A stretch of 64,000 bases of DNA from Pseudomonas botevensis (GTDB lineage: Bacteria > Pseudomonadota > Gammaproteobacteria > Pseudomonadales > Pseudomonadaceae). The notes under the pieces were generated by a model, which was given only the letters and a program-made list of their open reading frames with translations, had not been told where the DNA came from and made no database searches. A program made the translations under genes and the position numbers. Shown here in pieces: positions 23,211 through 32,673 of the stretch (positions are counted from its first letter, which is position 1; the number at the start of each line of letters is the position of its first letter). Location: contig NZ_JAHTKI010000006.1 of NCBI RefSeq assembly GCF_019145475.1, forward strand, positions 186,001-250,000. Direction: 5' to 3'.

Positions 23211-23250
23211 CGTCGCCACCATCTGCATCGCCCACAAGCTTTTAAGGCCC

Positions 23251-23295
23251 AGCCCCTGAGGGCAGGAAGGCTTTGCCTTCCCGTCCTCAGGGGCT
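23251..23295 (+). other. long hairpin in the putative origin region
   Basis: Outer arms AGCCCCTGAGG/CCTCAGGGGCT (23251-23261, 23285-23295), a 3-nt internal loop on each side, then inner arms GGAAGGC/GCCTTCC around TTT. It could end integrase transcription or act as a single-strand initiation structure. Confidence 0.6.
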
Positions 23296-23583
23296 CACTT
23301 TAAAAACCGACGAACGGCCTACTGTCCATTCAAAACCACCGTCTTCCATACACATCCATCGCCTAAAAACCCCACCCCATACACGGTTGACCACCCTCCG
23401 AGCACGCGCTACACCAGAGCCGTAGAGCGCTGTCATCGACAGCATTGCCCAGGTAGCCAGGGATCTTTAAGGCTACGCCCTACAGTGGTGGTCCCAGCCA
23501 TGCGCGCTCGCTTCCAATTAGGCGCGCAGTCACGCCCAACGTGATCGAAGCCAACTTATCCACAGTGCAAATGCGGCAGCCCA

Positions 23584-23616
23584 CGCCCGTCTCTTTCTCC
23601 AGGAAAGAGACGGGCG
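23584..23616 (+). other. perfect 14-bp hairpin
   Basis: Arms 23584-23597 and 23603-23616 (CGCCCGTCTCTTTC and its exact complement) around TCCAG, 20 bases downstream of the DnaA box. No T run follows. Confidence 0.6.
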
Positions 23617-24034
23617 CCGAAACCACTGCCGCAGCCCTTGCCGGGCAACACATTGCAGCGTTTGTCACTGTGACAATCGGCGTGACAAACCCCGATGTCA
23701 CCCGCAGCAGCAATGCAGATGATGGTGCCGCAGCCCACGGAATGGACTGCACCTGACTGATAGTCAGGCACGCCCTGGTCATTGCATTACTGCCCGCAAC
23801 AGACTCAGGATCTCGCGGCGCTGGTCTCGTCAGCCAACGCAGCCTCCACCCGCCCACCGCTATCGGTGCTCAGGAGGCCAGATCATGAGATGCCCAAGCT
23901 CTCGGTCGTAAAGAGCCGCCCGTCCCGCGTAAGTGGACAACCCTCACAGGCTGCAGGGGCCTTGATCCCTGATAACACTCAACAACCGTGGCGGGGAGAG
24001 TGAGGGAAAAACTCGAAGCACCAGGAGAATGACG

Positions 24035-25402
24035 ATGCAATTGTGCGAAGCGTTCGACCTGCCCCGGCCGCTGCTGGAATACCGGCCCGAGCCACTGGCG
24101 TATCCGGTCGAAGCGTTGGGACAGATATTGGGACCAGCCGTCGAACGCATGGCCGAGGTGATCGGCGTGCCCTGCGCCATGGCTGCGCAATCGGTGCTGG
24201 CCACTGCCGCCCTGGTGGCCCAGTCGCACGCCAATGTGCATCTCGATGACCGTGTTTATCCGTTGTCCCTGTACATGCTGACGGTGGCATCGTCGGGTGA
24301 TCGGAAAAGCGCAGTGGATCATCTCGCGCTGGCGGCTGCGCGTGAGTGGGAGCAACGGCAGTGGATGCTGTACTTGGAGCAACTGAAAGCCAATCGCGCC
24401 GTCATTCGAGGAAAGCACGACGCTCGTGAGTTATCCGACCCCGTGCCGCCCAGGTTGATCATCGCCGAGCCCACCATTGAGGCACTGATAAAAAACCTAT
24501 GCCTGGGCTTGCCCAGCATGGGGTTATTCAACGATGAGGGCGGTCAGTTTTTGGGCAGCAGCACAATGAGCAAAGAGAACCAACTCAAGGCCATCACCAC
24601 CCTGTCAGCGCTCTGGGATGGCAGCCCCATCGACCGGGCGCGCTCCATGCCTGGCGAAAGCCTGCGAGCTTATGATCGTCGCCTCAGTCTGCATCTGATG
24701 CTGCAACCTTACCTGGCCAACCAGCTACTCACAGATCGAATGATCAATGGCCAAGGCATTCTTGGGCGCTGCCTGATCAGTTGGCCCGAACGCCTGGTGG
24801 GGCGGCGCTTGTACAAGGCCGTCGACCTGACGCGAGATGCCAAAATCCTGCGTTACCAAGCACGTATCACCGATCTGCTGGATAAGCCGATGTCGTTGCA
24901 CAAGGAAGGTTCACTTAACCCTGACAGGCTGGAACTGACATCCAGAGCGCGCACTGCCTGGATCGATATTCACGACACCATTGAATGCCAATCTGGTGAG
25001 TTTGGCGAGCTGTCCGGCGTTCAATCCGTCGCGGGGAAAGCAGCCGCCAACGTACTGCGTATCGCCGGGGTATTGGCGGTGATTGAAGACGCGCATGCAG
25101 TGGACGAACCCCATATCCAGCGCGCCTCGACGCTGATGGATTACTACCTGGCCGAAATCCAGCGCCTGACGGAGCAAGAGCCCATCAACACGTTACGCGA
25201 GGAGGCGGATCGACTGCTGCGCTGGCTGACACAAAAAGGCTGGACCCAATTTACCGTCCGCGACCTCAATCGCAATGGCCCCCGCTTTGCCCGCAAAAGC
25301 AGCCATCACGCCATTACGTTGCTGGTCGAATTGATCTCACATAGCTGGCTGGACTCTCATGACGGAAAGACCTTCGAGGTGCGCCATGTTCCGCCTCAAT
25401 GA
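24035..25402 (+). CDS. DUF3987 (YfjI-like) primase/helicase-type protein
   Basis: A 455-residue protein starting MQLCEAFDLPRPLLEYRP, chosen over the ATG six bases earlier because AGGAG then has proper spacing. It shows the DUF3987 layout: PVEALGQILGPAVERMAEVIGVP near residue 30, ASSGDRKSAVDHLALAAAREWE (a P-loop-like turn with GDRKS) near residue 88, and LFNDEGGQFLG (Walker-B-like) near residue 165. A C-terminal winged-helix-like part follows. Members are common in phage satellites and islands and are taken to act in replication. It sits between the two arms of the iteron inverted repeat. Confidence 0.75.
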   Translation: MQLCEAFDLPRPLLEYRPEPLAYPVEALGQILGPAVERMAEVIGVPCAMAAQSVLATAALVAQSHANVHLDDRVYPLSLYMLTVASSGDRKSAVDHLALAAAREWEQRQWMLYLEQLKANRAVIRGKHDARELSDPVPPRLIIAEPTIEALIKNLCLGLPSMGLFNDEGGQFLGSSTMSKENQLKAITTLSALWDGSPIDRARSMPGESLRAYDRRLSLHLMLQPYLANQLLTDRMINGQGILGRCLISWPERLVGRRLYKAVDLTRDAKILRYQARITDLLDKPMSLHKEGSLNPDRLELTSRARTAWIDIHDTIECQSGEFGELSGVQSVAGKAAANVLRIAGVLAVIEDAHAVDEPHIQRASTLMDYYLAEIQRLTEQEPINTLREEADRLLRWLTQKGWTQFTVRDLNRNGPRFARKSSHHAITLLVELISHSWLDSHDGKTFEVRHVPPQ

Positions 25403-25745
25403 TGCGGTGCGCCGTTACCAGGCGCAGCATCAGACCCGACCTGCGTTGCGGAGCGTCACCACTTCCGTCGCCGCCTTGTCGCCATGCTTCAGACCAGCAA
25501 CTACGCGGGTTGTCGCCAGTGTCGCCGCTGTCGCCACACCCGCCTTAGGGCCTGTCGACATCGGCCAACTGATCCACCAACTGCGCGAAGAGGGAGCAAT
25601 GCTGCGGCATCAGCAAAACGCCCTGATTATTTGCCCCACACATTGGCACCAGATGCACAAAGTCAGCGTCCACTGGAAAGCGGTGCTGCGCTTTCTGCAA
25701 GACACGGAAAACGGTGAAGCCGATGGCATTGGTAGGCCGGCGTGA
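25386..25745 (+). CDS. small island protein, TubC-docking-like C-terminal half
   Basis: 119 residues starting MFRLNDAVRRYQAQ inside the end of the DUF3987 gene (17-base overlap) and ending inside the recombinase gene. The Thr/Val/Ala-rich middle (about residues 25-55) is encoded by the right iteron arm. The C-terminal part, with LIHQLREEGAMLRH, a short strand and a Lys/Leu-rich helix, resembles the TubC N-terminal docking-like small proteins found beside DUF3987 genes. That match is from memory of the pattern and is tentative. Confidence 0.55.
   Translation: MFRLNDAVRRYQAQHQTRPALRSVTTSVAALSPCFRPATTRVVASVAAVATPALGPVDIGQLIHQLREEGAMLRHQQNALIICPTHWHQMHKVSVHWKAVLRFLQDTENGEADGIGRPA
25467..25536 (-). 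repeat. right iteron block, arm of a 70-bp inverted repeat
   Basis: 25467-25487 and 25507-25536 mirror the left block in inverse order and orientation, with the same 19-base spacing. It lies within the coding frame of the small protein at 25386-25745. Confidence 0.85.
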
Positions 25746-26703
25746 CGGGCGCAACTTTGGCTATGGCCGTCAGCTCAGCTATGCCGGCCCACAAGCGCTG
25801 AAAGATATGTTTGGCGGCGGCCACTTCGCTACGGTCAAAGCACACAGTGATCGCTGGCAGGCTTTCGTGAAGTGGTGTCGATCAGCGGACGGCCCAGGTT
25901 ACAACGACGCCCGCCAGATAGATCGCAGTACCTTGCACAGCTACGCCACGCACCTGCGTCAGCAAATCCAACAAGGTGAAATCTGCATCGCCACCGCGCA
26001 GAACCGCCTGAGTAGCGTAAACCGTACCCTCGCAGCACTACGCGGCGACCAGTACATGAAAATCGCCAGCCCGAGTAAGGCACTCGGCATGCAGCGATCA
26101 AGCGTACGCACCCGCGCACCGGATGGCCAAGAGCATCAACAACTGAGTCGAGTGATTGAAGCGCTTCGCGAACAGCACCACCACCGCGTCGCTGCGATTA
26201 TCTGCTTGGCCCGCGCAACCGGCATGCGCTTGCGCGAAACGATCCTGGCTGACCTCCCACGCTTGCAACGTGAGGCTAAACACTTAGGCCGCATCAATAT
26301 TCAGGATGGGACCAAAGGTGGCAGATCCGGGGCCTCTGCGCCCCGATGGATAGCGGCCGATGAAGAGGTGAAGGCGGCATTGCAAATGGCTTGTCACGCC
26401 TCACCGGCCAGCAGCCGCAACTTGCTGGCCCAAGGCGAAAGCTATGCGACTTTTCTGCAGCAGACGGTGCGGCCCGCTCGCGAATTACTAAAGAGGCAGG
26501 GGGTGAAGGGGTTTCATGAGTTGCGAGCTGCCTATGCCTGTAAACGTTACGAGCAACTCACCGGCCACGACGCCCCGGTCAATGGTGGTCACTGTTATCG
26601 TATGGATCACGACCTTGATCGATGGGCACGACAACGGATCAGTGCTGAGCTCGGGCATAACCGGGTCGATGTGCTGTCGGCCTACATTGGAGGTCGAGCA
26701 TGA
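25723..26703 (+). CDS. second tyrosine recombinase (integrase domain protein)
   Basis: 326 residues from the ATG at 25723; a GTG at 25714 is an alternative. The N terminus has a SAM-like core-binding domain (ATVKAHSDRWQAFVKWCRSA, then LHSYATHLRQQIQQ). The catalytic domain shows Arg in ATGMRLRET, HELRAAYACKRYE (HxLR), GHNRVDVLSAYIG with the second His and the nucleophile Tyr. The active site looks intact, unlike the integrase at 21946. It overlaps genes on both sides, so it acts as part of a four-gene string with DUF3987. Confidence 0.8.
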   Translation: MALVGRRDGRNFGYGRQLSYAGPQALKDMFGGGHFATVKAHSDRWQAFVKWCRSADGPGYNDARQIDRSTLHSYATHLRQQIQQGEICIATAQNRLSSVNRTLAALRGDQYMKIASPSKALGMQRSSVRTRAPDGQEHQQLSRVIEALREQHHHRVAAIICLARATGMRLRETILADLPRLQREAKHLGRINIQDGTKGGRSGASAPRWIAADEEVKAALQMACHASPASSRNLLAQGESYATFLQQTVRPARELLKRQGVKGFHELRAAYACKRYEQLTGHDAPVNGGHCYRMDHDLDRWARQRISAELGHNRVDVLSAYIGGRA

Positions 26704-26975
26704 CAAAGCCTTTCGATATGGAGCTGTTCCTGAGCGGTTTGCTGACCGGTTCGAAAACCACTCAGCAACGGCACCTACGGCAAGCCAGAATAATGCAAGC
26801 CGCCATCAACCAAAGATGGCAGCGAGATAATCCTTGGACATGGCAGAGTAAACATCTGATCTGGTTTCTCACTCAGCATCTGAGAAGCCATTCTGTCACC
26901 TCGCGGTATTATTATCAGCTCACAGTCCTATTAATCCGAAAGCGTTTGAGAAAAAATCGCAGAGTACCAACCTAA
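26700..26975 (+). CDS. small basic protein after the recombinase
   Basis: 91 residues, MTKPFDMELFLSGLLTG onward, overlapping the recombinase stop by ATGA. It is rich in Arg, Gln and Trp, with TTQQRHLRQARIMQAAINQRW and IWFLTQHLRSHSVTSRYYYQL. It looks like a DNA-binding or recombination accessory protein but matches no family I know. Confidence 0.6.
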   Translation: MTKPFDMELFLSGLLTGSKTTQQRHLRQARIMQAAINQRWQRDNPWTWQSKHLIWFLTQHLRSHSVTSRYYYQLTVLLIRKRLRKNRRVPT

Positions 26976-27088
26976 CATTCAGTCAATTTAAATTATGAGA
27001 AAACGAGGGATCTAAGGCCAACGCCGCAAGGCAGTTAACTTTAGTGCCATGTTTGAAAACCGCGGAGCTGGCTGTATGCTTTCGCTAG

Positions 27089-28471
27089 CTAGTGAGTGCT
27101 AATTTCGTGCTCAGCCAATAACTCACCGAACTCCCTTTGCAGCTCCGCCAGACGAGCCTCCAACTCTCTCTGCTTTTTAGCCAAATCAGGAAGTTCCATT
27201 TTTTGCACTTGCTGAGTTATCACATACCTTGAAATATTTAAAATGTAGCTATTGCTCTCCAGCTCTTCCGTCGTTACGAGTTTAGAGACACCCTCAACCT
27301 CTTCAAATTTTTTATATATTTCAAGAGCTGAGTCAAATAGAGACTTTAGCGGTGCGGGAGGACTAGCATCTACATATTTTTCCGCTTCAGCCGCATCAAT
27401 CAATAGAACAGGTTTATTTTTAACCCCAGGATTTTTTAATACCAAGATAGCCGTTGGTATCCCAGTATATTTTATAACTCCACCAGGCAGAGAAATTACA
27501 GCCTCGATGATTCCGGCCTGCACAATTTTCGTCCGAATGCCTTCTTCGACCCCACCTCGAAAAAGAACGCCATTAGGAACTAGCACGGCAGCGCGCCCAT
27601 CCGGCTTAAGAGATTTTATAATCATCTGCAAAAAAGCGAAGTCAGCATTGCGTGGAGGAGGCAAGCCGAAATCCAAATATGAGCAAATATTACCTCTCTG
27701 ATAGCTATCTGTAGCAAGTGAAAACGGAGGATTAGCAAGTACTATATCGTAAGCAGAAACCTCCAGACTTTGGAGGGAGTCTGATACACGAATATCGCCA
27801 TCAGTAATTCCATGCACAATGCAATTTATTCTTGCAATCCGCGCAGCTGATAAGTTTATTTCTCTACCGTGGATCTGAACGGGAGTACGACTGTCAGATT
27901 TCAACGCTTTGTTATTGGCCGAAATTAAGAAACCACCGGACCCACAGGTAGGGTCGTATACACTTTCCCCTCCTTTTGGCTCGACAAGTTCAACCATAAT
28001 TTCCACTAACTCACGTGGGGTATACGCCTCGCCAGCCCTCTTTCCCTCTGCCTCTGAAAAATCCTGAATTATTTTCTCAAAGCAATCGCCAGCGACAGAG
28101 GGAAACTCACTACTTGAAACTACGCTGTAGAGGTTGATACAAGCCTGCCTAAAGTCGGAAGCATTTGCCTTTCCCGCACGTGTTATTAAGTGCTCTATGG
28201 TTTCTGTAAGACCCAGCTCGCGATTATAAAAAACATCAACCCGTTCAGCAGCTAACAGAAGCTCAGAAAAAAAATCCTCTCTACAAGCCGTAGACATTGG
28301 CTGTAAACAGGATGAATCGACATTACTTATGAGATCACGCCGATGAGATGATATAAAAAAAACAAAAAAAACGCTAACAAAAAAGTCTTTGTATTCTTGA
28401 GTATCGAGATTTGTATTTGAACGCAGTTCCGAAATTATCGCGCTTATGTACGATTGATTCAGCTTGCTCAT
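27089..28471 (-). CDS. N6-adenine DNA methylase (HsdM-like), AT-rich
   Basis: 460 residues. The SAM-binding motif VYDPTCGSGGFL is at residues 171-182 and the catalytic motif NPPF at 247-250. The C terminus is a coiled coil (KMELPDLAKKQRELEARLAELQREF). It is type I methylase-like but shorter than the HsdM at 35956. The gene is clearly AT-richer than its neighbours, with codons such as AAA, TTT and ATA. It overlaps the specificity gene by 4 bases. No dedicated restriction subunit adjoins it. Confidence 0.85.
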   Translation of the reverse strand: MSKLNQSYISAIISELRSNTNLDTQEYKDFFVSVFFVFFISSHRRDLISNVDSSCLQPMSTACREDFFSELLLAAERVDVFYNRELGLTETIEHLITRAGKANASDFRQACINLYSVVSSSEFPSVAGDCFEKIIQDFSEAEGKRAGEAYTPRELVEIMVELVEPKGGESVYDPTCGSGGFLISANNKALKSDSRTPVQIHGREINLSAARIARINCIVHGITDGDIRVSDSLQSLEVSAYDIVLANPPFSLATDSYQRGNICSYLDFGLPPPRNADFAFLQMIIKSLKPDGRAAVLVPNGVLFRGGVEEGIRTKIVQAGIIEAVISLPGGVIKYTGIPTAILVLKNPGVKNKPVLLIDAAEAEKYVDASPPAPLKSLFDSALEIYKKFEEVEGVSKLVTTEELESNSYILNISRYVITQQVQKMELPDLAKKQRELEARLAELQREFGELLAEHEISTH

Positions 28472-29052
28472 GATTGGCCTCCCATAACCTGAACACAGAA
28501 AGCATCTAGCAGTTCTTCACCGTTTCTAGCAAGTGATTCCAGGACCTGTTTTTGACATATCCAGTTTCTGTAGGCTTTAGCTATCTTTAACTGAGCGCCT
28601 AAATTTGGCAGCGGCACTGAGAGATCTGATAAATCTTTTAGCCCCACGTTTGAGATGACACTACCTGCTTTAAGACGCGATATTTGGGAGTGCCCCTCGC
28701 TAGAGTTAAGATACCAGCATATATAGCCCGAATTAACACCAACCTCTGGCGCACTCAGAATAGCTACTTGATTCGTAGTAATAATAGACTGATCACTAGG
28801 TAGCTCAAGCAAGACGGCCTCTATTCGATTCCCACGAAGAGGAATGAGAATATCATCAGAGCGCAATGTTTTTTTTGCTTTACCTGGTTCTACGGCCGCA
28901 AAAGGAAGAATAGAAAAGTCGACGCCTCCTTCGCGAATATCTTTTATCTGGACTACTTTATACCCGTCGCTGCGACTGGCATCTTCTGCCTTACCTCTGA
29001 AGGTATGCCCTGCGCGGACTTCCATAATTTCGGATAGTTTTTTAATATTCAA
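28468..29052 (-). CDS. half-length type I specificity subunit (single TRD)
   Basis: 194 residues, the size of one target-recognition domain plus one conserved helix, against about 435 for a full HsdS. It begins at a TTG (LSEIMEVRAGHTFRGKAED), has RLKAGSVISNVGLKDLSDLSVPLPNL, and ends with the helix AKAYRNWICQKQVLESLARN. Half subunits can work as dimers that read palindromic sites. It overlaps the upstream small frame by TTGA and the methylase by ATGA. Confidence 0.8.
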   Translation of the reverse strand: MNIKKLSEIMEVRAGHTFRGKAEDASRSDGYKVVQIKDIREGGVDFSILPFAAVEPGKAKKTLRSDDILIPLRGNRIEAVLLELPSDQSIITTNQVAILSAPEVGVNSGYICWYLNSSEGHSQISRLKAGSVISNVGLKDLSDLSVPLPNLGAQLKIAKAYRNWICQKQVLESLARNGEELLDAFCVQVMGGQS

Positions 29053-29216
29053 TGTTGTCTACCCGTTTTCATTGGTTGTTCTAAGTGAGAGTTTACCTCA
29101 ATGTACATCGTGGAGCCTGCGCCAGATCCCAACACCGTGTGCTCGTAGGAGACGTTGAAGTTCTGAAGCAGACACAACCAAGGTATGATGACACCCAAGA
29201 TCTTAGCTTTTTTCAT
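29049..29216 (-). CDS. 55-residue leader protein of the methylase/half-S operon
   Basis: MKKAKILGVIIPWLCLLQNFNVSYE onward, with an AAGGGG ribosome site 6 bases before the ATG. It ends in the TTGA that starts the specificity gene, so translation is probably coupled. The N terminus is hydrophobic (signal- or membrane-like); the rest matches nothing I know. It could be a regulatory leader rather than a functional protein. Confidence 0.5.
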   Translation of the reverse strand: MKKAKILGVIIPWLCLLQNFNVSYEHTVLGSGAGSTMYIEVNSHLEQPMKTGRQH

Positions 29217-29239
29217 TGTGATCCCCTTATGACACCGAA

Positions 29240-29317
29240 GCAGTACCAACAGTACTGCTCAATGCGAGAAAATATACCCCAGCCCCGCTCGCAGGTCAAC
29301 AGTATCATCGGTACTGC
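29240..29317 (-). promoter_or_regulatory. promoter between two CAGTA-N7-TACTG operators
   Basis: The minus strand has -35 TTGACC (29294-29299) and -10 TATATT (29271-29276) with a 17-base spacer. Operator 2 (29300-29317) abuts the -35, and operator 1 (29240-29258) lies just past the start site. Both follow CAGTA-N7-TACTG. This mirrors the activate-then-repress layout of restriction-modification controller (C) proteins, but no C-protein gene is seen nearby. Confidence 0.75.
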
Positions 29318-29550
29318 ATTGATTTTCAGAGGTTCTACATGAAAGTTAGGGGTCTATTGATCGCATGAGCTGTGTGCTCACGGTGTTTTTTTGGAAAGCC
29401 CTTACAACCCAGTGTCCTTAGATAGCTACCATCTCTGAGCATCCCATAGACGAGGAGAGGCCATTCACTCAGTTTTTTCGTGATCGTAGAGACCTGGGGA
29501 TGAGGACCTTACGAATCTAGCTCGCAAAAACTCCTCGTTTTTAACACCTG
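29318..29550. other. gap between hsdR and the half-S operon promoter
   Basis: About 230 bases with no gene that I can support. A short TAAC/GTTA inverted repeat followed by A/T-rich sequence near 29540-29555 could be a weak hsdR terminator. Confidence 0.4.
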
Positions 29551-32500
29551 TTAGAGCCACCCCTCACACAGCTTCGATGCCTGGTCGAGTATCATCTGCG
29601 CCGCATCCTCAGCCTTATCCGGTGGATACTTGTATTTACGCAAAATCCGCCGCACCAAGATCCGCAGCTTAGCCCTAACGCTTTCACGACTACTCCAGTC
29701 GACACTGACATTGGCCCGCAGACTAGCAGTGAGCTCATGGGCAATTTTCGCCAGGATTTCATCGCCCAACTCCCGCACAGAAGCTTCGTTAGTCGCCAAG
29801 GCATCGTAAAACGCCAACTCATCATCGTTCAGCCCAAGCACGTCACCGCGCTTGCTGGCCTGGGCGAACTTTTTGGCCATCTCAATCAGTTCTTCAATGA
29901 CCTGCGCCGTTTCAATGGAACGGTTCTGGTAGCGCTTGATGACGTTTCCCAACAACTCAGAGAATTTCTTCTCCTGAGTCAGGTTAGAGCTGTAACGGCT
30001 TTTGATTTCTCCTTCGAGCAATCGCTCCAGAAGCTCCACTGCCAGGTTTCTTTCTGGAAGGTTGCGCACCTCTGCGAGAAACGCGTCATCGAGCAAGCCG
30101 ATGTTGGGTTTCTCCAGGCCCACTGCCTCGAAAATATCCACAACATCACCAGAGACCACTGCATTGCCGATGATCTGTCGGATAGCTAACTCGCGCTCTT
30201 CGTCGGTTTTTTTCTGTTGACTGACTTCGCGTTTGATCAGAATGACTTTAATAGCCTGAAAGAACGCCACCTCTTCGCGAACAACTTTGGCCTCATCCAG
30301 CGTGCAGCACAAAGTAAATGCTTTACCCATGGCCAACGCGTTATCGGCAAACCGCTTTTTGCCATCCTCCATTCCCAGGATATGGTTAGCTGCGCCGGCC
30401 AGTAGTTTGTGTCCCCCCGTGAGGAATTCACCGTAATCGAAGCCATGTAGCAGGCTGCGCAGAACGTCGAGTTTCTCCTCTAATACCGAGTAGGCCTCGT
30501 AAGCATCCACCGTCGGCCGGCCTTTACCTTTGCTGCCGGTGTACTCCTTCAGCGCGGTTTTCAGCTCGTTGGCAATGCCGATGTAGTCCACCACCAGGCC
30601 GCCCTGCTTGTCCTTAAAGACACGGTTAACCCGGGCAATGGCTTGCATCAGGTTGTGGCCCTTCATAGGTTTGTCCACGTACAAGGTATGGACGCACGGT
30701 GCGTCAAACCCGGTCAGCCACATATCGCGGACAATCACGAGTTTGAGGGGATCCAGTGGATCTTTGAAACGCTTCTCCAAGCGCTTTTTGACCTGCCCAG
30801 AATAGATATGCGGTCGCAGCAAGGCCTTATCCGATGCGCTGCCCGTCATCACGATCTTGATTGCACCTTTCTCCGGATCCTCGTCGTGCCACTCCGGACA
30901 CCGAGCGATGATCTCGTTGTACAGGTGCACACAGATCTCGCGACTCATGGCGACCACCATGGCTTTGCCGGGCATCTGCTCCATACTGGCCAGACCCAGA
31001 TTACGGGCCTCAAAGTGTGTGATCAGATCCGACGCAATGCTCCGAATCCGTGGTTCTGCCCCGACGACCTTTTCCAACGCGGCCCAACGGCTTTTCAGTC
31101 GCGACTGCTGATCGTCTTCTTCATCTTCTGCCAACTCGTCGACCTGATCGTCGATCGTAGGTAGCTCGCTCTCTTTCAGCGACAGTTTGGCCAAGCGCGA
31201 CTCATAATAGATGGCGACGGTCGCCCCATCTTCAGTGGCCTGCTGCATGTCATAGACGTGAATGTACTCACCAAAAACCGAGCGCGTGTCGCGGTCCTCA
31301 CCGGATACTGGAGTACCAGTGAAAGCGACAAAAGTGGCGTTCGGCAGCGCGTTGCGCAGGTGATGAGCAAAACCAACCTGATAACGCGCTTTGCTCTCAG
31401 CAACCTGAAGCCCCGCAGGTACTTTCAGCTCAGCGTTAAAACCATATTGAGTGCGATGAGCCTCATCGGCGATAACAACAATGTTTGGCCGCAAGGACAA
31501 TACCGGGAAGCTGTCTTCATCGACTCCAGGCATAAACTTCTGGATGGTCGCGAACACGATACCGCCACTAGGACGGTTGGCCAGTTTCGCACGCAAGTCC
31601 CCACGTGACTCCACCTGGACGGGTTGCTCACGCAGCAAATCCTGGGATAACGAGAACACCCCGAATAACTGACCATCCAAATCGTTGCGGTCAGTGATCA
31701 CCACAATGGTTGGGTTTTCCATCGCCGCTTCCTGCATCACCCGAGCCGCAAAACACGTCATGGTGATGCTTTTTCCCGAACCTTGCGTATGCCAGACCAC
31801 CCCGCCCTTATGACTACCGCCGGGACGCGATGCCGTCACTACCTGCTGAATGGCAGCGCGAACGGCGTGGAATTGGTGATAACCGGCAATTTTCTTTACC
31901 AGACGGCCGTCGTCTTCGAACAAAACGAAGTAACGCAAGTAGTCGAGCAACATCTCTGGTACCAGAGCACCGCGTACCAATGTCTCCAGCTCGTTGAATT
32001 GCCCCAATGGGTCGAGATCCTGGCCGTCGATGGTGCGCCAATTCATAAAGCGCTCAAGATCTGCCGACAACGACCCCATACGGGCCTCACTACCATCGGA
32101 AATCACCAAGACTTCGTTGTATTGGAACAGGTCCGGAATCTGCTCTTTATAGGTCTGGATTTGATCAAAGGCTTTACCCAGATCAGCCTTCACATCTGCA
32201 GGATTTTTCAGTTCGAGCAATACCAACGGCAGCCCGTTAACAAACAAGATGATGTCCGGACGCCGAGTGTGTTTCGGCCCCTGGATACTGAACTGATTGA
32301 CCGCCACCCAGTCATTGGCTTTCACATCAGCCCAATCGATCAGGCGAACGAAGTCGCCTCGGGTTTCACCGTCTTTTTGATACTGCACGGGTACACCGCC
32401 GACCAGCAGGCGATGGAACAAGCGGTTAGCCGACAACTGCACCGGCAGTCCCAACTCTAGCACCTGCTTTAACGCATCTTCACGCGCAGCTACTGGGACC

Positions 32501-32673
32501 TTTGGATTGAGCCTCGCCATGACATTGCGCAGGCGCTCGGCAAGCACCACCTGGCGATAGTTTTCACGCTCAGGTTGCTCGCCATCATGAGCGATATTCG
32601 GCCCATACAAATGGGCATACCCCACCTCTGCCAGCCAGCCGAGGGTCTCCTGCTCCAATTGGTCTTCGGTCAT
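29551..32673 (-). CDS. hsdR: type I restriction enzyme subunit HsdR
   Basis: Restriction and translocation subunit, 1040 residues. The N-terminal PD-(D/E)xK nuclease shows Asp140 (RRPD) and Glu154-Leu-Lys156. The SF2 helicase motor has Walker A QGSGKS at 297-302, the DEAH-type box [15 protein letters not shown] and a C-terminal motif [13 protein letters not shown]. Full family length. Its start overlaps the DUF1016 gene by 4 bases, making it last in the hsdM-hsdS-hrgA-DUF1016-hsdR operon. Confidence 0.95.
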   Translation of the reverse strand: MTEDQLEQETLGWLAEVGYAHLYGPNIAHDGEQPERENYRQVVLAERLRNVMARLNPKVPVAAREDALKQVLELGLPVQLSANRLFHRLLVGGVPVQYQKDGETRGDFVRLIDWADVKANDWVAVNQFSIQGPKHTRRPDIILFVNGLPLVLLELKNPADVKADLGKAFDQIQTYKEQIPDLFQYNEVLVISDGSEARMGSLSADLERFMNWRTIDGQDLDPLGQFNELETLVRGALVPEMLLDYLRYFVLFEDDGRLVKKIAGYHQFHAVRAAIQQVVTASRPGGSHKGGVVWHTQGSGKSITMTCFAARVMQEAAMENPTIVVITDRNDLDGQLFGVFSLSQDLLREQPVQVESRGDLRAKLANRPSGGIVFATIQKFMPGVDEDSFPVLSLRPNIVVIADEAHRTQYGFNAELKVPAGLQVAESKARYQVGFAHHLRNALPNATFVAFTGTPVSGEDRDTRSVFGEYIHVYDMQQATEDGATVAIYYESRLAKLSLKESELPTIDDQVDELAEDEEDDQQSRLKSRWAALEKVVGAEPRIRSIASDLITHFEARNLGLASMEQMPGKAMVVAMSREICVHLYNEIIARCPEWHDEDPEKGAIKIVMTGSASDKALLRPHIYSGQVKKRLEKRFKDPLDPLKLVIVRDMWLTGFDAPCVHTLYVDKPMKGHNLMQAIARVNRVFKDKQGGLVVDYIGIANELKTALKEYTGSKGKGRPTVDAYEAYSVLEEKLDVLRSLLHGFDYGEFLTGGHKLLAGAANHILGMEDGKKRFADNALAMGKAFTLCCTLDEAKVVREEVAFFQAIKVILIKREVSQQKKTDEERELAIRQIIGNAVVSGDVVDIFEAVGLEKPNIGLLDDAFLAEVRNLPERNLAVELLERLLEGEIKSRYSSNLTQEKKFSELLGNVIKRYQNRSIETAQVIEELIEMAKKFAQASKRGDVLGLNDDELAFYDALATNEASVRELGDEILAKIAHELTASLRANVSVDWSSRESVRAKLRILVRRILRKYKYPPDKAEDAAQMILDQASKLCEGWL

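Larger units (their letters stand above)
23130..24034 (+). other. gene-free region, candidate replication origin
   Basis: About 900 bases with no convincing gene. It contains the left GGCGACA iteron block (23141-23210), a long hairpin (23251-23295), an exact DnaA box TTATCCACA (23556-23564), a second perfect hairpin (23584-23616), and then the DUF3987 primase/helicase-like gene. Iterons, a DnaA box and an adjacent replication-type gene together suggest an origin used by the excised island. A GTG-started 71-codon frame at 23541-23756 covers the second hairpin and is not supported. No clear AT-rich unwinding element was seen. Confidence 0.5.

Noticed and set aside
23141..23217. GGCGACA repeats considered as a CRISPR remnant
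   Set aside because: The units are 9 bases and tandem without spacers, and the block is mirrored rather than repeated. No cas gene is present; iterons fit better.
23541..23756. GTG-started 71-codon frame in the region before DUF3987
   Set aside because: It spans a perfect 14-bp hairpin and starts close to the DnaA box, has no clear ribosome site, and its composition is not gene-like.
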